Shown here: positions 1 to 7,026 of the stretch, piece by piece
Numbering within the stretch: position 1 is the first letter of the stretch
Layout of the letters: each line of letters opens with the position of its first letter
DNA from: Secundilactobacillus yichangensis
GTDB lineage: Bacteria > Bacillota > Bacilli > Lactobacillales > Lactobacillaceae
Length of the DNA stretch: 64,000 bases
Direction of reading: 5' to 3'
Assembly (NCBI RefSeq): GCF_016861565.1
Contig: NZ_BOLK01000002.1
Coordinates: forward strand, 124,001-188,000
Made by a program: the position numbers and the translations under genes
Notes under the pieces: model-generated
Database searches by the model: none
The model's input: only the letters and a program-made list of their open reading frames with translations
What the model was told of the DNA's origin: nothing

Positions 1-95
1 TTACTAATTAATTCCTTAATCCCAGGCTCATCCAATAAAAGTTTATACGGTTCGTGGCAGTAAGGGCATTCCTGCTGTGCTTTCGTTTCAGCTAT
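1..95 (-). CDS. Small phage CPYC-motif protein, partial, no standard start codon
   Basis: The reading frame runs off the left edge. The visible part contains ECPYCHEPYKLLLDEPG, a CxxC knuckle like those in many small Lactobacillus phage proteins. In frame there is no ATG, GTG or TTG between the upstream stop and the CPYC motif. The likeliest initiation point is ATA at 95-93, which overlaps the TAG stop of the preceding YopX gene and follows GGAGGAAGACA. The function is unknown. This could be a gene using a non-standard start or one that has lost its start. Confidence 0.5.
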   Translation of the reverse strand, partial: MAETKAQQECPYCHEPYKLLLDEPGIKELIS

Positions 96-490
96 TTGTC
101 TTCCTCCAGCAATTCAGGGTTCTCGTGAATATTGCCAATGGCTTCAATGATATTGGCATCTTTACGGCAAGCACAATCCAGCCATTCTGGCGTTGAGAAA
201 GACCTAGAATTTTCTTGTACTACAAATCCAGCACCACGATACTTGACCAAGCCGATCCAATCCTGTTTTCGATAAATGTTTGAATGCCAGGCAAGAATGT
301 CGCCCTCATAAATGTCTTTGCCGTTCCTATCTTTTAAGCCAGTAAACTGCTCAAGAACATCATCAGGATTATCTAGCTGAAAGATATCGCTCATCGAGTA
401 GTTCAGAAGGCTATCCCATGATTCCATCCAGAATGTTTTGTTATACTCATCAGGTGCTCTCCAAATACGGAATTTAATTTCTCTGCTCAT
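92..490 (-). CDS. YopX family phage protein (first copy)
   Basis: This 132-residue protein begins MSREIKFRIWRAP and contains FTGLKDRNGKDIYEGDIL in mid-protein, the hallmark of the YopX family (PF09643), common in early regions of Firmicutes phages and of unknown biochemical role. It ends IGNIHENPELLEEDK, the normal YopX tail, so it is a useful intact reference for the split second copy at 1176-1550. Its start overlaps the end of the upstream 55-residue gene, so the two are probably translationally coupled. It ends with TAG, which shows TAG acts as a stop in this prophage. Confidence 0.85.
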   Translation of the reverse strand: MSREIKFRIWRAPDEYNKTFWMESWDSLLNYSMSDIFQLDNPDDVLEQFTGLKDRNGKDIYEGDILAWHSNIYRKQDWIGLVKYRGAGFVVQENSRSFSTPEWLDCACRKDANIIEAIGNIHENPELLEEDK

Positions 491-641
491 TAGTTACCTC
501 CACAATAGTCATTGCTGGTGTCGTCCACCAGTCGGGCATGTCATATGCTGCGTCCATGAAGTTGTCGGCTTCATCATAGGTGTCGAACGTCGCGATGATC
601 TCGTGTGAAAAAATATCTTGGCACTCATACTTAATTGTCAT
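474..641 (-). CDS. Small acidic phage protein, 55 aa
   Basis: The ATG at 641-639 shares an ATGA overlap with the TGA of the HNH gene upstream, and the 3' end overlaps the start of the YopX gene at 490. Tight coupling on both sides supports a real gene. The product begins MTIKYECQDIFSHEIIATFD and is acidic and Trp-containing (PDWWTTP). No known family was recognised. It has no membrane segment or cysteine pair, and is probably a cytoplasmic early phage protein. Confidence 0.65.
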   Translation of the reverse strand: MTIKYECQDIFSHEIIATFDTYDEADNFMDAAYDMPDWWTTPAMTIVEVTNEQRN

Positions 642-1186
642 TTTTCTTCCTCCAATAGTTCCGGATTTTCGTGAATTCTTCGCTTAATGGTACTCCAATC
701 GCATTCATAGTAATGCGAAATCCAGTTAATACTTTTACCATCTTTTAAAAATTCCTTTAATTCATCCAAAGGGACTTTAACTGTACGACGAATTCTCATA
801 CCTTTCTGCTGATGATCAGCTTTTACTGTCATTTCTCTTTGCTTATCTGTTACTATATGCCCTTTCATACGATGGCTGTTGTGTGCCCCCGCAACCATAA
901 TTGCTAAATTAGCAATTGAATCATTCATCTTATTTCCATCAAGATGGTGAATACAAAATGTACTGGGAATATCATTAAGCACTTCATATTCCATCAATAG
1001 CCTATGCACATGTGTTTTTATCCCATCAATTGTCACCGCAGCATAGTTTCCGTACTTATAAATGTGCTTAATAGATGTCATAGGTCTTTTTGATTTCCAC
1101 AATGAAGCCTTTGTTAAAATAAATTCATCAACTTTGCAATTACAATCATTGATCCATCTTATTTTTCTTTGAATTTTAACGGTCAA
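638..1186 (-). CDS. HNH homing endonuclease inserted in a YopX gene
   Basis: This 182-residue protein has an HNH_3-like core around residues 60-105 (VHRLLMEY, then CIHHLDGNKMNDSIANL, then AHNSHRMKGH), followed by a helix-turn-helix-like tail (INWISHYYECDWSTIKRRI), the usual layout of free-standing phage homing endonucleases. It starts at TTG 1186-1184 behind GGTGATT. Its last residues, IHENPELLEEEK, match the tail of the intact YopX copy at 92-490. The endonuclease therefore seems to have inserted into the 3' end of the second YopX gene and kept that gene's last codons as its own C-terminus. Confidence 0.8.
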   Translation of the reverse strand: MTVKIQRKIRWINDCNCKVDEFILTKASLWKSKRPMTSIKHIYKYGNYAAVTIDGIKTHVHRLLMEYEVLNDIPSTFCIHHLDGNKMNDSIANLAIMVAGAHNSHRMKGHIVTDKQREMTVKADHQQKGMRIRRTVKVPLDELKEFLKDGKSINWISHYYECDWSTIKRRIHENPELLEEEK

Positions 1187-1550
1187 TCAAATCACCATCC
1201 GTATGCACGTCACCAATAATTTCACAGTCCATATATTCTTCACCCAAATCATAAACTAATCCTAAATAATCACTAGATAGTTCAAATTTGCCTTCATTTA
1301 AAATAATTAGATATGGTTGATCGTCTGGGTCAAGTAGCACTAAATCATTTTCATAAATATCATCACCATTGGCATCTTGAAGGCCGGTATACTGCTCAAT
1401 TACAATATCTTTTAGTCTTCCTTCATTCCCAAAGTTATCCGTCCACCCGTCAAAATTAAAGCACTCCGGATTTGTCCCAGAGTTCCATAACTCAGAAATA
1501 TGAAAATATTCTTTTGTCTTTTTGTCCCACGCTCTAAATTTTGGTACCAT
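1176..1550 (-). CDS. YopX family phage protein (second copy, 3' end displaced)
   Basis: About 124 residues beginning MVPKFRAWDKKTKEYF, with the YopX signature YTGLQDANGDDIYENDLV. GGGAGGG lies just upstream of ATG 1553 and ATG 1550; 1550 gives the better spacing. The protein ends EIIGDVHTDGDLIDR, whereas the intact copy ends AIGNIHENPELLEEDK. The family tail is replaced after the Val-His position by codons that also serve as the ribosome binding site and start of the HNH gene. It is probably still functional because only the last few residues changed. Confidence 0.8.
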   Translation of the reverse strand: MVPKFRAWDKKTKEYFHISELWNSGTNPECFNFDGWTDNFGNEGRLKDIVIEQYTGLQDANGDDIYENDLVLLDPDDQPYLIILNEGKFELSSDYLGLVYDLGEEYMDCEIIGDVHTDGDLIDR

Positions 1551-1722
1551 CATTCGCCCTCCCAATCTCAACATCACTTGGTGCCACCTCAATATGCCCG
1601 TGGCTGCCTTTAATTTTCACCATCGCTAACCGCCTATAACCACGAGTGATCCAGCATAGCCACGTAGCAGGTTGCTTAACGTGATGGTGTCGGTGGTAAT
1701 ACACCTTATCGCCGTGTTTCAT
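1534..1722 (-). CDS. Small basic phage protein, 62 aa
   Basis: The product begins MKHGDKVYYHRHHHVKQPATW and is rich in His, Arg and Trp. Its ATG at 1722 shares an ATGA overlap with the stop of the upstream broken CPYC gene, and its 3' end overlaps the start of the YopX gene, so it lies inside a tightly packed operon. The fold VYYHR...MVKIKGSHGHIEV suggests a small beta-barrel, perhaps SH3-like, but this is only an impression. Function unknown. Confidence 0.65.
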   Translation of the reverse strand: MKHGDKVYYHRHHHVKQPATWLCWITRGYRRLAMVKIKGSHGHIEVAPSDVEIGRANDGTKI

Positions 1723-1866
1723 TGTCTGCCTCCCGTAGCTTCTCTCACATGTAGCGCACCCAATCCTTGTCGATGAATCATCACATTAGCTTGCAAATCA
1801 CTATCACCGACAATAATCTTGCCTTCATGGCAGTACGGGCATTAATCGCCAACTGTTGTTAGCCAT
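1719..1866 (-). pseudogene. Small CPYC-motif phage gene with a frameshift
   Basis: The gene boundaries are clear: ATG at 1866-1864 overlaps the 3' end of rusA, and the TGA at 1721-1719 overlaps the ATG of the next gene as ATGA. The 148-bp span is not a multiple of three. From the ATG the frame reads MANNSWRL and then stops shortly after. One frame over it reads CPYCHEGKIIVGDSDLQANV and continues to the coupled stop. One extra base just before the TGC of the CPYC motif explains this. The intact product would be about 48 residues, related in motif to the gene at the left edge. Confidence 0.6.
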
Positions 1867-2287
1867 TGTCTGCCTCATATTCTTTAACCTTGATAATGAC
1901 GTGTGGCTGTTTGGCATAATACTTGCGGGCATCTACGTGCTGAATGATGTTGTCATCCTCCCAAATAATGCCTGTGAGCGCATCCAAGATAGATTTAACG
2001 TAATTATCCACGTCTGGCTTAGTCAACGGCACAGACGTTTTTTTAGCCCGCCGTTGTGCTTCAACTTTGCTGATATGTTTCTGATTCTTGCGGTAGGCTT
2101 CGATGTATACTTCCAGCGGTTTACCACTGATCGGTTCACCACGGTACTGACTGCGTGCCGCCCAGCCTAGCAATGATTTAAACTCACGCGCTTTAGCTGG
2201 ATCATATGTTTGAATATAATTGTCATGTCTGGCAAATCTTGGTCGTCCTGCGGGTACTGGCTCACCCTCATAACGAATAACGATCAT
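1859..2287 (-). CDS. rusA: RusA family crossover junction endodeoxyribonuclease
   Basis: This 142-residue protein matches the RusA Holliday junction resolvase family. It begins MIVIRYEGEPVPAGRPRFAR, has the conserved KPDVDNYVKSILDAL segment with its catalytic Asp residues, and continues with IWEDDNIIQHVDARK, which carries further acidic residues. RusA cuts four-way junctions symmetrically and resolves recombination intermediates of phage DNA; here it would act with the ERF annealase and SSB encoded in the same operon. Its 5' end overlaps the end of the DUF3310 gene. Confidence 0.92.
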   Translation of the reverse strand: MIVIRYEGEPVPAGRPRFARHDNYIQTYDPAKAREFKSLLGWAARSQYRGEPISGKPLEVYIEAYRKNQKHISKVEAQRRAKKTSVPLTKPDVDNYVKSILDALTGIIWEDDNIIQHVDARKYYAKQPHVIIKVKEYEADNG

Positions 2288-2685
2288 GACTGGTCACCTA
2301 ACTTATCCCAGTCCTTGAATACATCTTTCCAGGCATCAAACAGTTTCTGGCCCTCATCCTTTGCAGTGGCTTCCAACTTGGTCTTATCGTGCTTTGACCC
2401 ATTTTCCACCATCTTTTTCATGACTCTATCGCTATCTGATTTAGACAGAATGGTGTTGCCCATTTCGTCATGTTTTGGCCCTTCAAACTTAATCAACCGA
2501 TCCAGATAAGTTCTAGCTTTTTGTAAGTCCTCAGTACCGTTCTTGTCTTGATAACGCGTCACATATTTGATGATGTTGCCTTTGTAGAATCCACGTACTT
2601 GTTCAGCAGTCATCAGACCACCCTCAAATCGGTCAAGCAGGTCTTTACCGTTGTTGCTGTAATAACTTGGCTTAGTTGCGCTCAT
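2284..2685 (-). CDS. DUF3310 domain phage protein
   Basis: This 133-residue protein contains the DUF3310 (SaV-like) core: KPSYYSNNGKDLLDRFE, then QVRGFYKGNIIKYVTRYQDKNG and DLQKARTYLDRLIK. The family is common in phages of Gram-positive bacteria and is sometimes labelled a nucleotide kinase-like protein without firm evidence. The lysine- and acid-rich C-terminal half is probably flexible. It overlaps the upstream 55-residue gene by ATGA at 2685-2682 and overlaps rusA downstream. Confidence 0.85.
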   Translation of the reverse strand: MSATKPSYYSNNGKDLLDRFEGGLMTAEQVRGFYKGNIIKYVTRYQDKNGTEDLQKARTYLDRLIKFEGPKHDEMGNTILSKSDSDRVMKKMVENGSKHDKTKLEATAKDEGQKLFDAWKDVFKDWDKLGDQS

Positions 2686-2849
2686 CTGACAACCTCCTGT
2701 ATTTCCCAGCCTTTCAGCTTTTGATGTTCATTCATGGCTTCTTCCAGTTGCCACTTCTTGCAGCCAATCACCTCGCATGCCCATTTTTCGCTGACATTTC
2801 GGTGCCAGTCGTGATGCAAGTCGTCATTGCGTATGATGGTCACTTTCAT
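2682..2849 (-). CDS. Small phage protein, 55 aa
   Basis: ATG at 2849-2847 and TGA at 2684-2682, joined by ATGA overlaps to the genes on both sides. The product begins MKVTIIRNDDLHHDWHRNVS and continues with WACEVIGCKKWQLEEAMNEH. Two cysteines and several His residues leave a metal site possible but unproven. The double coupling is the main support for the call. Function unknown. Confidence 0.7.
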   Translation of the reverse strand: MKVTIIRNDDLHHDWHRNVSEKWACEVIGCKKWQLEEAMNEHQKLKGWEIQEVVR

Positions 2850-3262
2850 GAGCCACACCTCTCTGCTTCCCGTTTTACTCGTGGTTTTCTTGTTGGCTCT
2901 CGTTTACCCTTCCATGGCAATCCGTGCTGATTTAACAGAGCATATACCGCCTGTTCCTCGTGGATATTCCGTCCATGGTCGTTTAAATCGGGATTACTGT
3001 CGATCATTTCCGTCAGCTCTTTAACCGTGTAGTTGGCCGTCTGGGTCTTACTGAGAAACTCATTTATAGCCTGCCGATAAGCCTTACTGCGTGAGTATTT
3101 TGCCCAGCGCTTATCCTTTTTCTCAATATGCTCACGTTCAAGTGCTTTGCGTTGTTTAACAAATTTTTTGTATTTATCGTCTGGTACATATAGAAAACTC
3201 ACTTTGCCGTTTCTCATATATTCGTCTTCCAGCTTGTGTACCAGGTCTACAAGCTGTGACAT
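2846..3262 (-). CDS. Basic phage protein of unknown function, 138 aa
   Basis: The product begins MSQLVDLVHKLEDEYMRNGK and is highly basic, with a lysine/arginine-rich helical middle (VKQRKALEREHIEKKDKRWAKYSRSKAYRQ) and a basic tail (REPTRKPRVKREAERCGS). The charge pattern suggests nucleic acid binding, but no known domain is recognised. A good AGGAGGG site precedes the ATG at 3262. The stop overlaps the next gene's start as ATGA. Confidence 0.7.
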   Translation of the reverse strand: MSQLVDLVHKLEDEYMRNGKVSFLYVPDDKYKKFVKQRKALEREHIEKKDKRWAKYSRSKAYRQAINEFLSKTQTANYTVKELTEMIDSNPDLNDHGRNIHEEQAVYALLNQHGLPWKGKREPTRKPRVKREAERCGS

Positions 3263-3272
3263 ACAATCCCTC

Positions 3273-3470
3273 CTAACTGTCCGCTGGCTCCTTACATATC
3301 AAATACATCCGCATTGATTTCTCATAGGTCGTTCGCCGATGGTAGGCTGGTGAAGCCTTAAACATCAGTGTTGGTAATGTGAGATGCAATCGGTTAGCTA
3401 ACTCTTCACGAGTACCAACATCGATAAACTCGTCACCGCGGTAAACGGCAAATATCTTTCTTGCTCGCAT
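3273..3470 (-). CDS. Small phage protein, 65 aa
   Basis: The product begins MRARKIFAVYRGDEFIDVGT and is followed by REELANRLHLTLPTLMFKAS and YHRR. Small proteins of this type (a short beta hairpin, then a helix-turn-helix-like stretch) are frequent in Lactobacillus phage early regions. The ATG overlaps the TAA of the upstream HNH gene as TAATG, indicating coupled translation. Possibly DNA binding; function not established. Confidence 0.7.
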   Translation of the reverse strand: MRARKIFAVYRGDEFIDVGTREELANRLHLTLPTLMFKASPAYHRRTTYEKSMRMYLICKEPADS

Positions 3471-4243
3471 TACTTCGCCTCGGAATATTCCTCATTATCT
3501 TTGTCCATAAGGTATTTATTAAACGCACGTTTTTGAGCATCAACAGCCAATTTCTTAGTAGCAAAATCACTGTCAAGATATTCATGGCCGTCAATTGTGA
3601 GAACTGCGCGCCATCGGTTACCTCGTGGAGAAATTCCTTTATTTCCAAGCTCATACTTTGTTTTCAATATTTTCCTGTGATGATTAGTAATAACTGGAAT
3701 ATCTTGAGTATCGCTACCATATACGGTGCCATTTCCTATACTGTTAACTGTTCCAACAGGACATCCGTAATGCTTAGAAATAATATCTGAAGGAATCCCA
3801 ATTAAATATTCACGTTTAATACTTCGTGCCTGTAGCCTCGTCAATTTAGCTCTGACGCTGTGGCTTCCCATCGGTGTCAATCCATTTTTTATAGCGTGAT
3901 CAATGTTTTCCTTAGAAGTAACCCATTCAAGATTAGAGACCTTGTTATTCCATTTATTAGCATCAATGTGATTAATCTGTTCCACTTTTAAAGGATTAGG
4001 TATAAATGCTTCTGCCACCATGCGATGTACATATAAGTTTTTATGATGATTGTTAACGCTCAAAGTTACTTGCATATATCCGTGGCCATTATCGTTAAAC
4101 TTCAAAATGTTATTTCCAACGGATCTAGACTGCTTTCCAAAATGAACTTTTCGAGGCTTACTTTTAACTCGTCCTAGATTGGATACCAGGTAATACTGTT
4201 CATAGCCCACTACCGGTTTCCATATTTCTTTCATCAATTGCAT
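3470..4243 (-). CDS. NUMOD4/HNH homing endonuclease with AP2-like tail
   Basis: This protein of up to 257 residues has three parts. An N-terminal NUMOD4 motif reads EIWKPVVGYEQYYLVSNLGR. An HNH_3 core at about residues 70-115 reads VHRMVAEAFIPNP, INHIDANKWNNKVSNLEWV. A C-terminal AP2-like DNA-binding domain reads GISPRGNRWRAVLTIDGHEY. This is the layout of free-standing phage homing endonucleases. The start may be ATG 4243 or ATG 4234 (MKEIWKPV); AAGGA lies upstream of both at imperfect spacing. The 5' end overlaps the HNHc nuclease gene, in keeping with insertion at that gene's 3' end. Confidence 0.9.
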   Translation of the reverse strand: MQLMKEIWKPVVGYEQYYLVSNLGRVKSKPRKVHFGKQSRSVGNNILKFNDNGHGYMQVTLSVNNHHKNLYVHRMVAEAFIPNPLKVEQINHIDANKWNNKVSNLEWVTSKENIDHAIKNGLTPMGSHSVRAKLTRLQARSIKREYLIGIPSDIISKHYGCPVGTVNSIGNGTVYGSDTQDIPVITNHHRKILKTKYELGNKGISPRGNRWRAVLTIDGHEYLDSDFATKKLAVDAQKRAFNKYLMDKDNEEYSEAK

Positions 4244-4913
4244 TCATCCTTTTCTTAGTCATAACTCCTAACTTGATGAGCGCTTCTTCGTCCAATTTGA
4301 TTGGTGTTAGATGATTTTCCTTACAGAAATTGTGAATACCAATGTCGTGTTGCCTACGGTGGCAAACAGGACACAGGCACAAGAAACGTAACTTACGGTG
4401 GTCCACCTTAGCTCTGCTCCGATTACCCACTGCATCATAGTGGGCAATTTGAGCATTGGATTTACCGCATACCATGCATTTACGATGCCGACAGCACTGA
4501 TATAGGAAATGCTCTTCATCACGAGGTAATAACGAATAGGCTGAATTAATCGGCACGTCATACTCAAAAATGAAGTCAATCACCATATCAATAAGCGTAT
4601 TAATATCGGACACGCTGCTGTCACTTTCACTCGACAGGCTGACTGGTTTTAACATTCGCTCAGCAAACAGTGGATAGAAGTAATACTTTCGTAGCCACTC
4701 CGGTTCTTCACCGCTCCAGCGTCCAATATCGCCCATCAGAGCGAAGAACAGCCGTCGCTGCTTGTCAGTTACTTGCCTAGTGTCAGCTACCTCATAATCG
4801 ACCCAGAATCGTTTCTTATTGCCGGCTACGGTTTCAATGTGATCCATGTTCAACAGCTCGGCTAAATGGATCACTAAGTCTTTGCCTTTTATTTCTGCCG
4901 TTGCCCGTTTCAA
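4200..4913 (-). CDS. Putative HNHc nuclease of the phage recombination module
   Basis: This 237-residue protein matches the putative HNHc nuclease family (PF16784) of Gram-positive phages. The first half resembles NinB-type recombination proteins (FWVDYEVADTRQVTDKQRRLFFALMGDI). The second half carries a zinc/HNH-like module, with CCRHRKCMVCGKSNAQIAHYD, VDHRKLRFLCLCPVCHRRQH and HNFCKENHLT. The 3' end overlaps the homing endonuclease gene, so its last residues may have been altered by that insertion. It probably acts on recombination intermediates together with ERF, SSB and RusA. Confidence 0.85.
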   Translation of the reverse strand: MKRATAEIKGKDLVIHLAELLNMDHIETVAGNKKRFWVDYEVADTRQVTDKQRRLFFALMGDIGRWSGEEPEWLRKYYFYPLFAERMLKPVSLSSESDSSVSDINTLIDMVIDFIFEYDVPINSAYSLLPRDEEHFLYQCCRHRKCMVCGKSNAQIAHYDAVGNRSRAKVDHRKLRFLCLCPVCHRRQHDIGIHNFCKENHLTPIKLDEEALIKLGVMTKKRMNAIDERNMETGSGL

Positions 4914-4960
4914 GCTATCACTCCTTAACGTCTCATATCACTCGTCTCTGTCTGCAGTTA

Positions 4961-5677
4961 CTATCCTAAAATCGTGGGTTTACCAGGGATGTTGGCCTTT
5001 AGAAATTCTTTAATCTCTTCAATAGCCTCGTTTTTCCACATACCACCATCAGCTTCAAAGATGGCTCCCCTCATTCCCTGGGCCATCCGAAACACGAATT
5101 GAGATACAGGCTGTCTGATTTCTGTAAACGTCCGATATGGCTTTAAAACAACTGGATTAGGTACTTTGGCTCTGCCAACACTGGCAACGCCCGTCTTGAC
5201 TGTGGCCGTTTGCGTCACCCCATCATCTGTTACCTCTGAGGAATCTTTGTCCTCTTTTAAATGGCTAATAAAGTCGATGATGGCCGTTTTATCTGGCGTG
5301 TCTTTAAATTGTGCCTGCAGCATGATGTTGAGTTCTTCACGGTCAATAAATTGGTTGAACATGACCCAATCCTGTACTAAAGTAGCTCTCAGCAATGTTT
5401 CCCGTTCACCATAGTCATTCATCGGACCATATAGGCAAACTTCGCTTGGAGACACAACATGGATCATGATGTGCTTACGTTCGTCCGCACCGGATTTTAA
5501 ATAGTCAATAATGGCTGTCAGCGTGTGAACCTCAACCGCCTCTTTAGCCGTCACATCATCGTGCCAGGGATGGACATCGTCACCGATTAAAAACGTCTTT
5601 CCGTCCTTAACTTGGACTTTCTTGTCTGCTGCAGTGTTAGATAAGCTATTAAGATACTCAAATGCGTCTTTTTCCAT
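4961..5677 (-). CDS. Conserved phage protein, DUF2303-like
   Basis: This 238-residue cytoplasmic protein ends with a motif set reminiscent of the DUF2303/YfdQ family: VPNPVVLKPYRTFTEIRQPVSQFVFR, then AIFEADGGMWKNEAIEEIKEFL. The first half includes VEVHTLTAIIDYLKSG. It lies between the replication-terminator-like gene and the HNHc nuclease gene in the early operon. The family assignment is from memory of conserved motifs and is moderate in certainty. Its biochemical role is unknown. Confidence 0.65.
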   Translation of the reverse strand: MEKDAFEYLNSLSNTAADKKVQVKDGKTFLIGDDVHPWHDDVTAKEAVEVHTLTAIIDYLKSGADERKHIMIHVVSPSEVCLYGPMNDYGERETLLRATLVQDWVMFNQFIDREELNIMLQAQFKDTPDKTAIIDFISHLKEDKDSSEVTDDGVTQTATVKTGVASVGRAKVPNPVVLKPYRTFTEIRQPVSQFVFRMAQGMRGAIFEADGGMWKNEAIEEIKEFLKANIPGKPTILG

Positions 5678-5679
5678 GA

Positions 5680-6102
5680 TTAGGCCTCATTCCCTTTGTG
5701 TTGAAAATCGATTACTTTGTCGTTCTTCTTTTCCACTTCATCCACCGGTTCCCCAGTGTCGGTCTTCAACTGGCTGTCATCAGGATCAATATAGGTCTGC
5801 CCCACAGCTCCTGATTTAAGTTCGGCTGCTACTGGCTTGCCATGGTCTTCGCCAACTAGCAATGTAGTGGATACCCCAATTTCTGGTGCTAAACTGGTAC
5901 GCACGTCAGTTGAAACATCTACACTATCTCGATTGTCGTTTGGCGCTAAACCAATATTAATAGTGACTTTACGTTTCTTTTTTGCTTCCGTATTCGGGTC
6001 AAGAATATTTTTTGTAACCTCAGCCAGCGCACGGTCTACTTTTTCCTGTAGCCCGCCATCAGCAATTTTTGATAAATCGAAGTTAATATCTTTTTTCGTC
6101 AT
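5680..6102 (-). CDS. Phage replication terminator-like protein
   Basis: This 140-residue protein begins MTKKDINFDLSKIADGGLQEK and continues DRALAEVTKNILDPNTEAKKKRKVTI, the pattern of a family labelled 'replication terminator protein' in Lactobacillus and Streptococcus phages. The family name rests on distant similarity; activity has not been shown here. The gene follows ssb and ends just before the DUF2303-like gene. AAAGGAGACAC precedes the start. Confidence 0.75.
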   Translation of the reverse strand: MTKKDINFDLSKIADGGLQEKVDRALAEVTKNILDPNTEAKKKRKVTINIGLAPNDNRDSVDVSTDVRTSLAPEIGVSTTLLVGEDHGKPVAAELKSGAVGQTYIDPDDSQLKTDTGEPVDEVEKKNDKVIDFQHKGNEA

Positions 6103-6124
6103 AATGTGTCTCCTTTAATTAAAT

Positions 6125-6595
6125 TTAGAACGGTAAATCATCATCAGAGATGTCTATCGAATCTGAACTATTAGCAAATGGATCTTGGTTGTTGTTTGGC
6201 TGGCTGTTACGGTTACCACTGACGTTGTTACCACCACCAGATCCATAGTTATTGCTTTGACCATTACCACCGTTTTGTTTCGGCTCGAGCAAGGCGAAGT
6301 TATCTACGACGACCTCGGTCACGTATACCCGTTGTCCCTGCTTGTTGTCGTAGTTACGCGTCTGAATGTGGCCGTCAATACCTACTAAAGCACCCTTATG
6401 CGTGAAGTTAGCGAAGTTCTCGGCCGATTTACGCCAGATAACACAGTTGATAAAGTCAGCTTCACGTTCGTTGTTTTGATTGGTAAATTGCCGATCAACA
6501 GCTAGAGTGAAACTGCCTGCAGCAACACCCGATTGCGTATACCGCAGTTCCACGTCTCTAGTCAGCCGTCCAGTTAACGCTGCTCGATTTATCAT
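6125..6595 (-). CDS. ssb: Phage single-stranded DNA-binding protein
   Basis: This 156-residue SSB has an OB-fold at residues 1-105 ([48 protein letters not shown]), a Gly/Asn-rich linker, and the acidic tip DISDDDLPF that recruits partner proteins. It coats single-stranded DNA during phage replication and ERF-mediated annealing. Its ATG overlaps the stop of the upstream 144-residue gene. The linker is encoded by low-complexity, repetitive DNA at 6180-6290. Confidence 0.96.
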   Translation of the reverse strand: MINRAALTGRLTRDVELRYTQSGVAAGSFTLAVDRQFTNQNNEREADFINCVIWRKSAENFANFTHKGALVGIDGHIQTRNYDNKQGQRVYVTEVVVDNFALLEPKQNGGNGQSNNYGSGGGNNVSGNRNSQPNNNQDPFANSSDSIDISDDDLPF

Positions 6596-7026
6596 GCAAT
6601 CTTTTCCTTCTTTCTACTGATCTGCTTCGATACTTGTTTGCTTTGACGGCGGCTCTGCTGATCCAGTTCATCAATAAACTGCTCAGTTAACCGCTCTTCA
6701 TCTGTGCATTTGGTTAGATCACCCTGGTATTTGAGCATTAAGGTATTAACGTACTCCTGCCCGTTCTCCAGAAACTGCCAGCCTTGCTTCTTTTCTTCCA
6801 TGGCCGTCCAGAGTGCCATCTTGATAGCCTCCTGCCGGTCTTTATCAGCTTTTTCCATAAAGTTCAGAGTAACTGGATTCGGGTCATCATTCATATAGTC
6901 GCTATAAATCTTCACCCAGCGCATTTGCTTAGCAGCCTCTAGGACAAATGACTTAACGGCTCGCGACTCTACGAGATGATTTTTCTGCATGTATTCCTTG
7001 TACGTTGCCGCATTCCATTCGGTCAT
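6592..7026 (-). CDS. Phage protein of unknown function, 144 aa
   Basis: The product begins [21 protein letters not shown] and is mostly helical and charged, ending in the lysine-rich [17 protein letters not shown]. It sits between the helicase and ssb genes and overlaps both by 4 bp, so a replication-linked role such as a helicase accessory factor is possible from position alone. No family was recognised with confidence. Confidence 0.75.
   Translation of the reverse strand: MTEWNAATYKEYMQKNHLVESRAVKSFVLEAAKQMRWVKIYSDYMNDDPNPVTLNFMEKADKDRQEAIKMALWTAMEEKKQGWQFLENGQEYVNTLMLKYQGDLTKCTDEERLTEQFIDELDQQSRRQSKQVSKQISRKKEKIA

Noticed and set aside
3433-3654. A 73-residue minus-strand frame inside the HNH/AP2 gene
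   Set aside because: It is an out-of-frame shadow of the 3470-4243 gene without its own start signals.
4307-4579. A 90-residue frame inside the HNHc nuclease gene
   Set aside because: It overlaps conserved zinc-motif codons of the nuclease in another frame and has no ribosome binding site.
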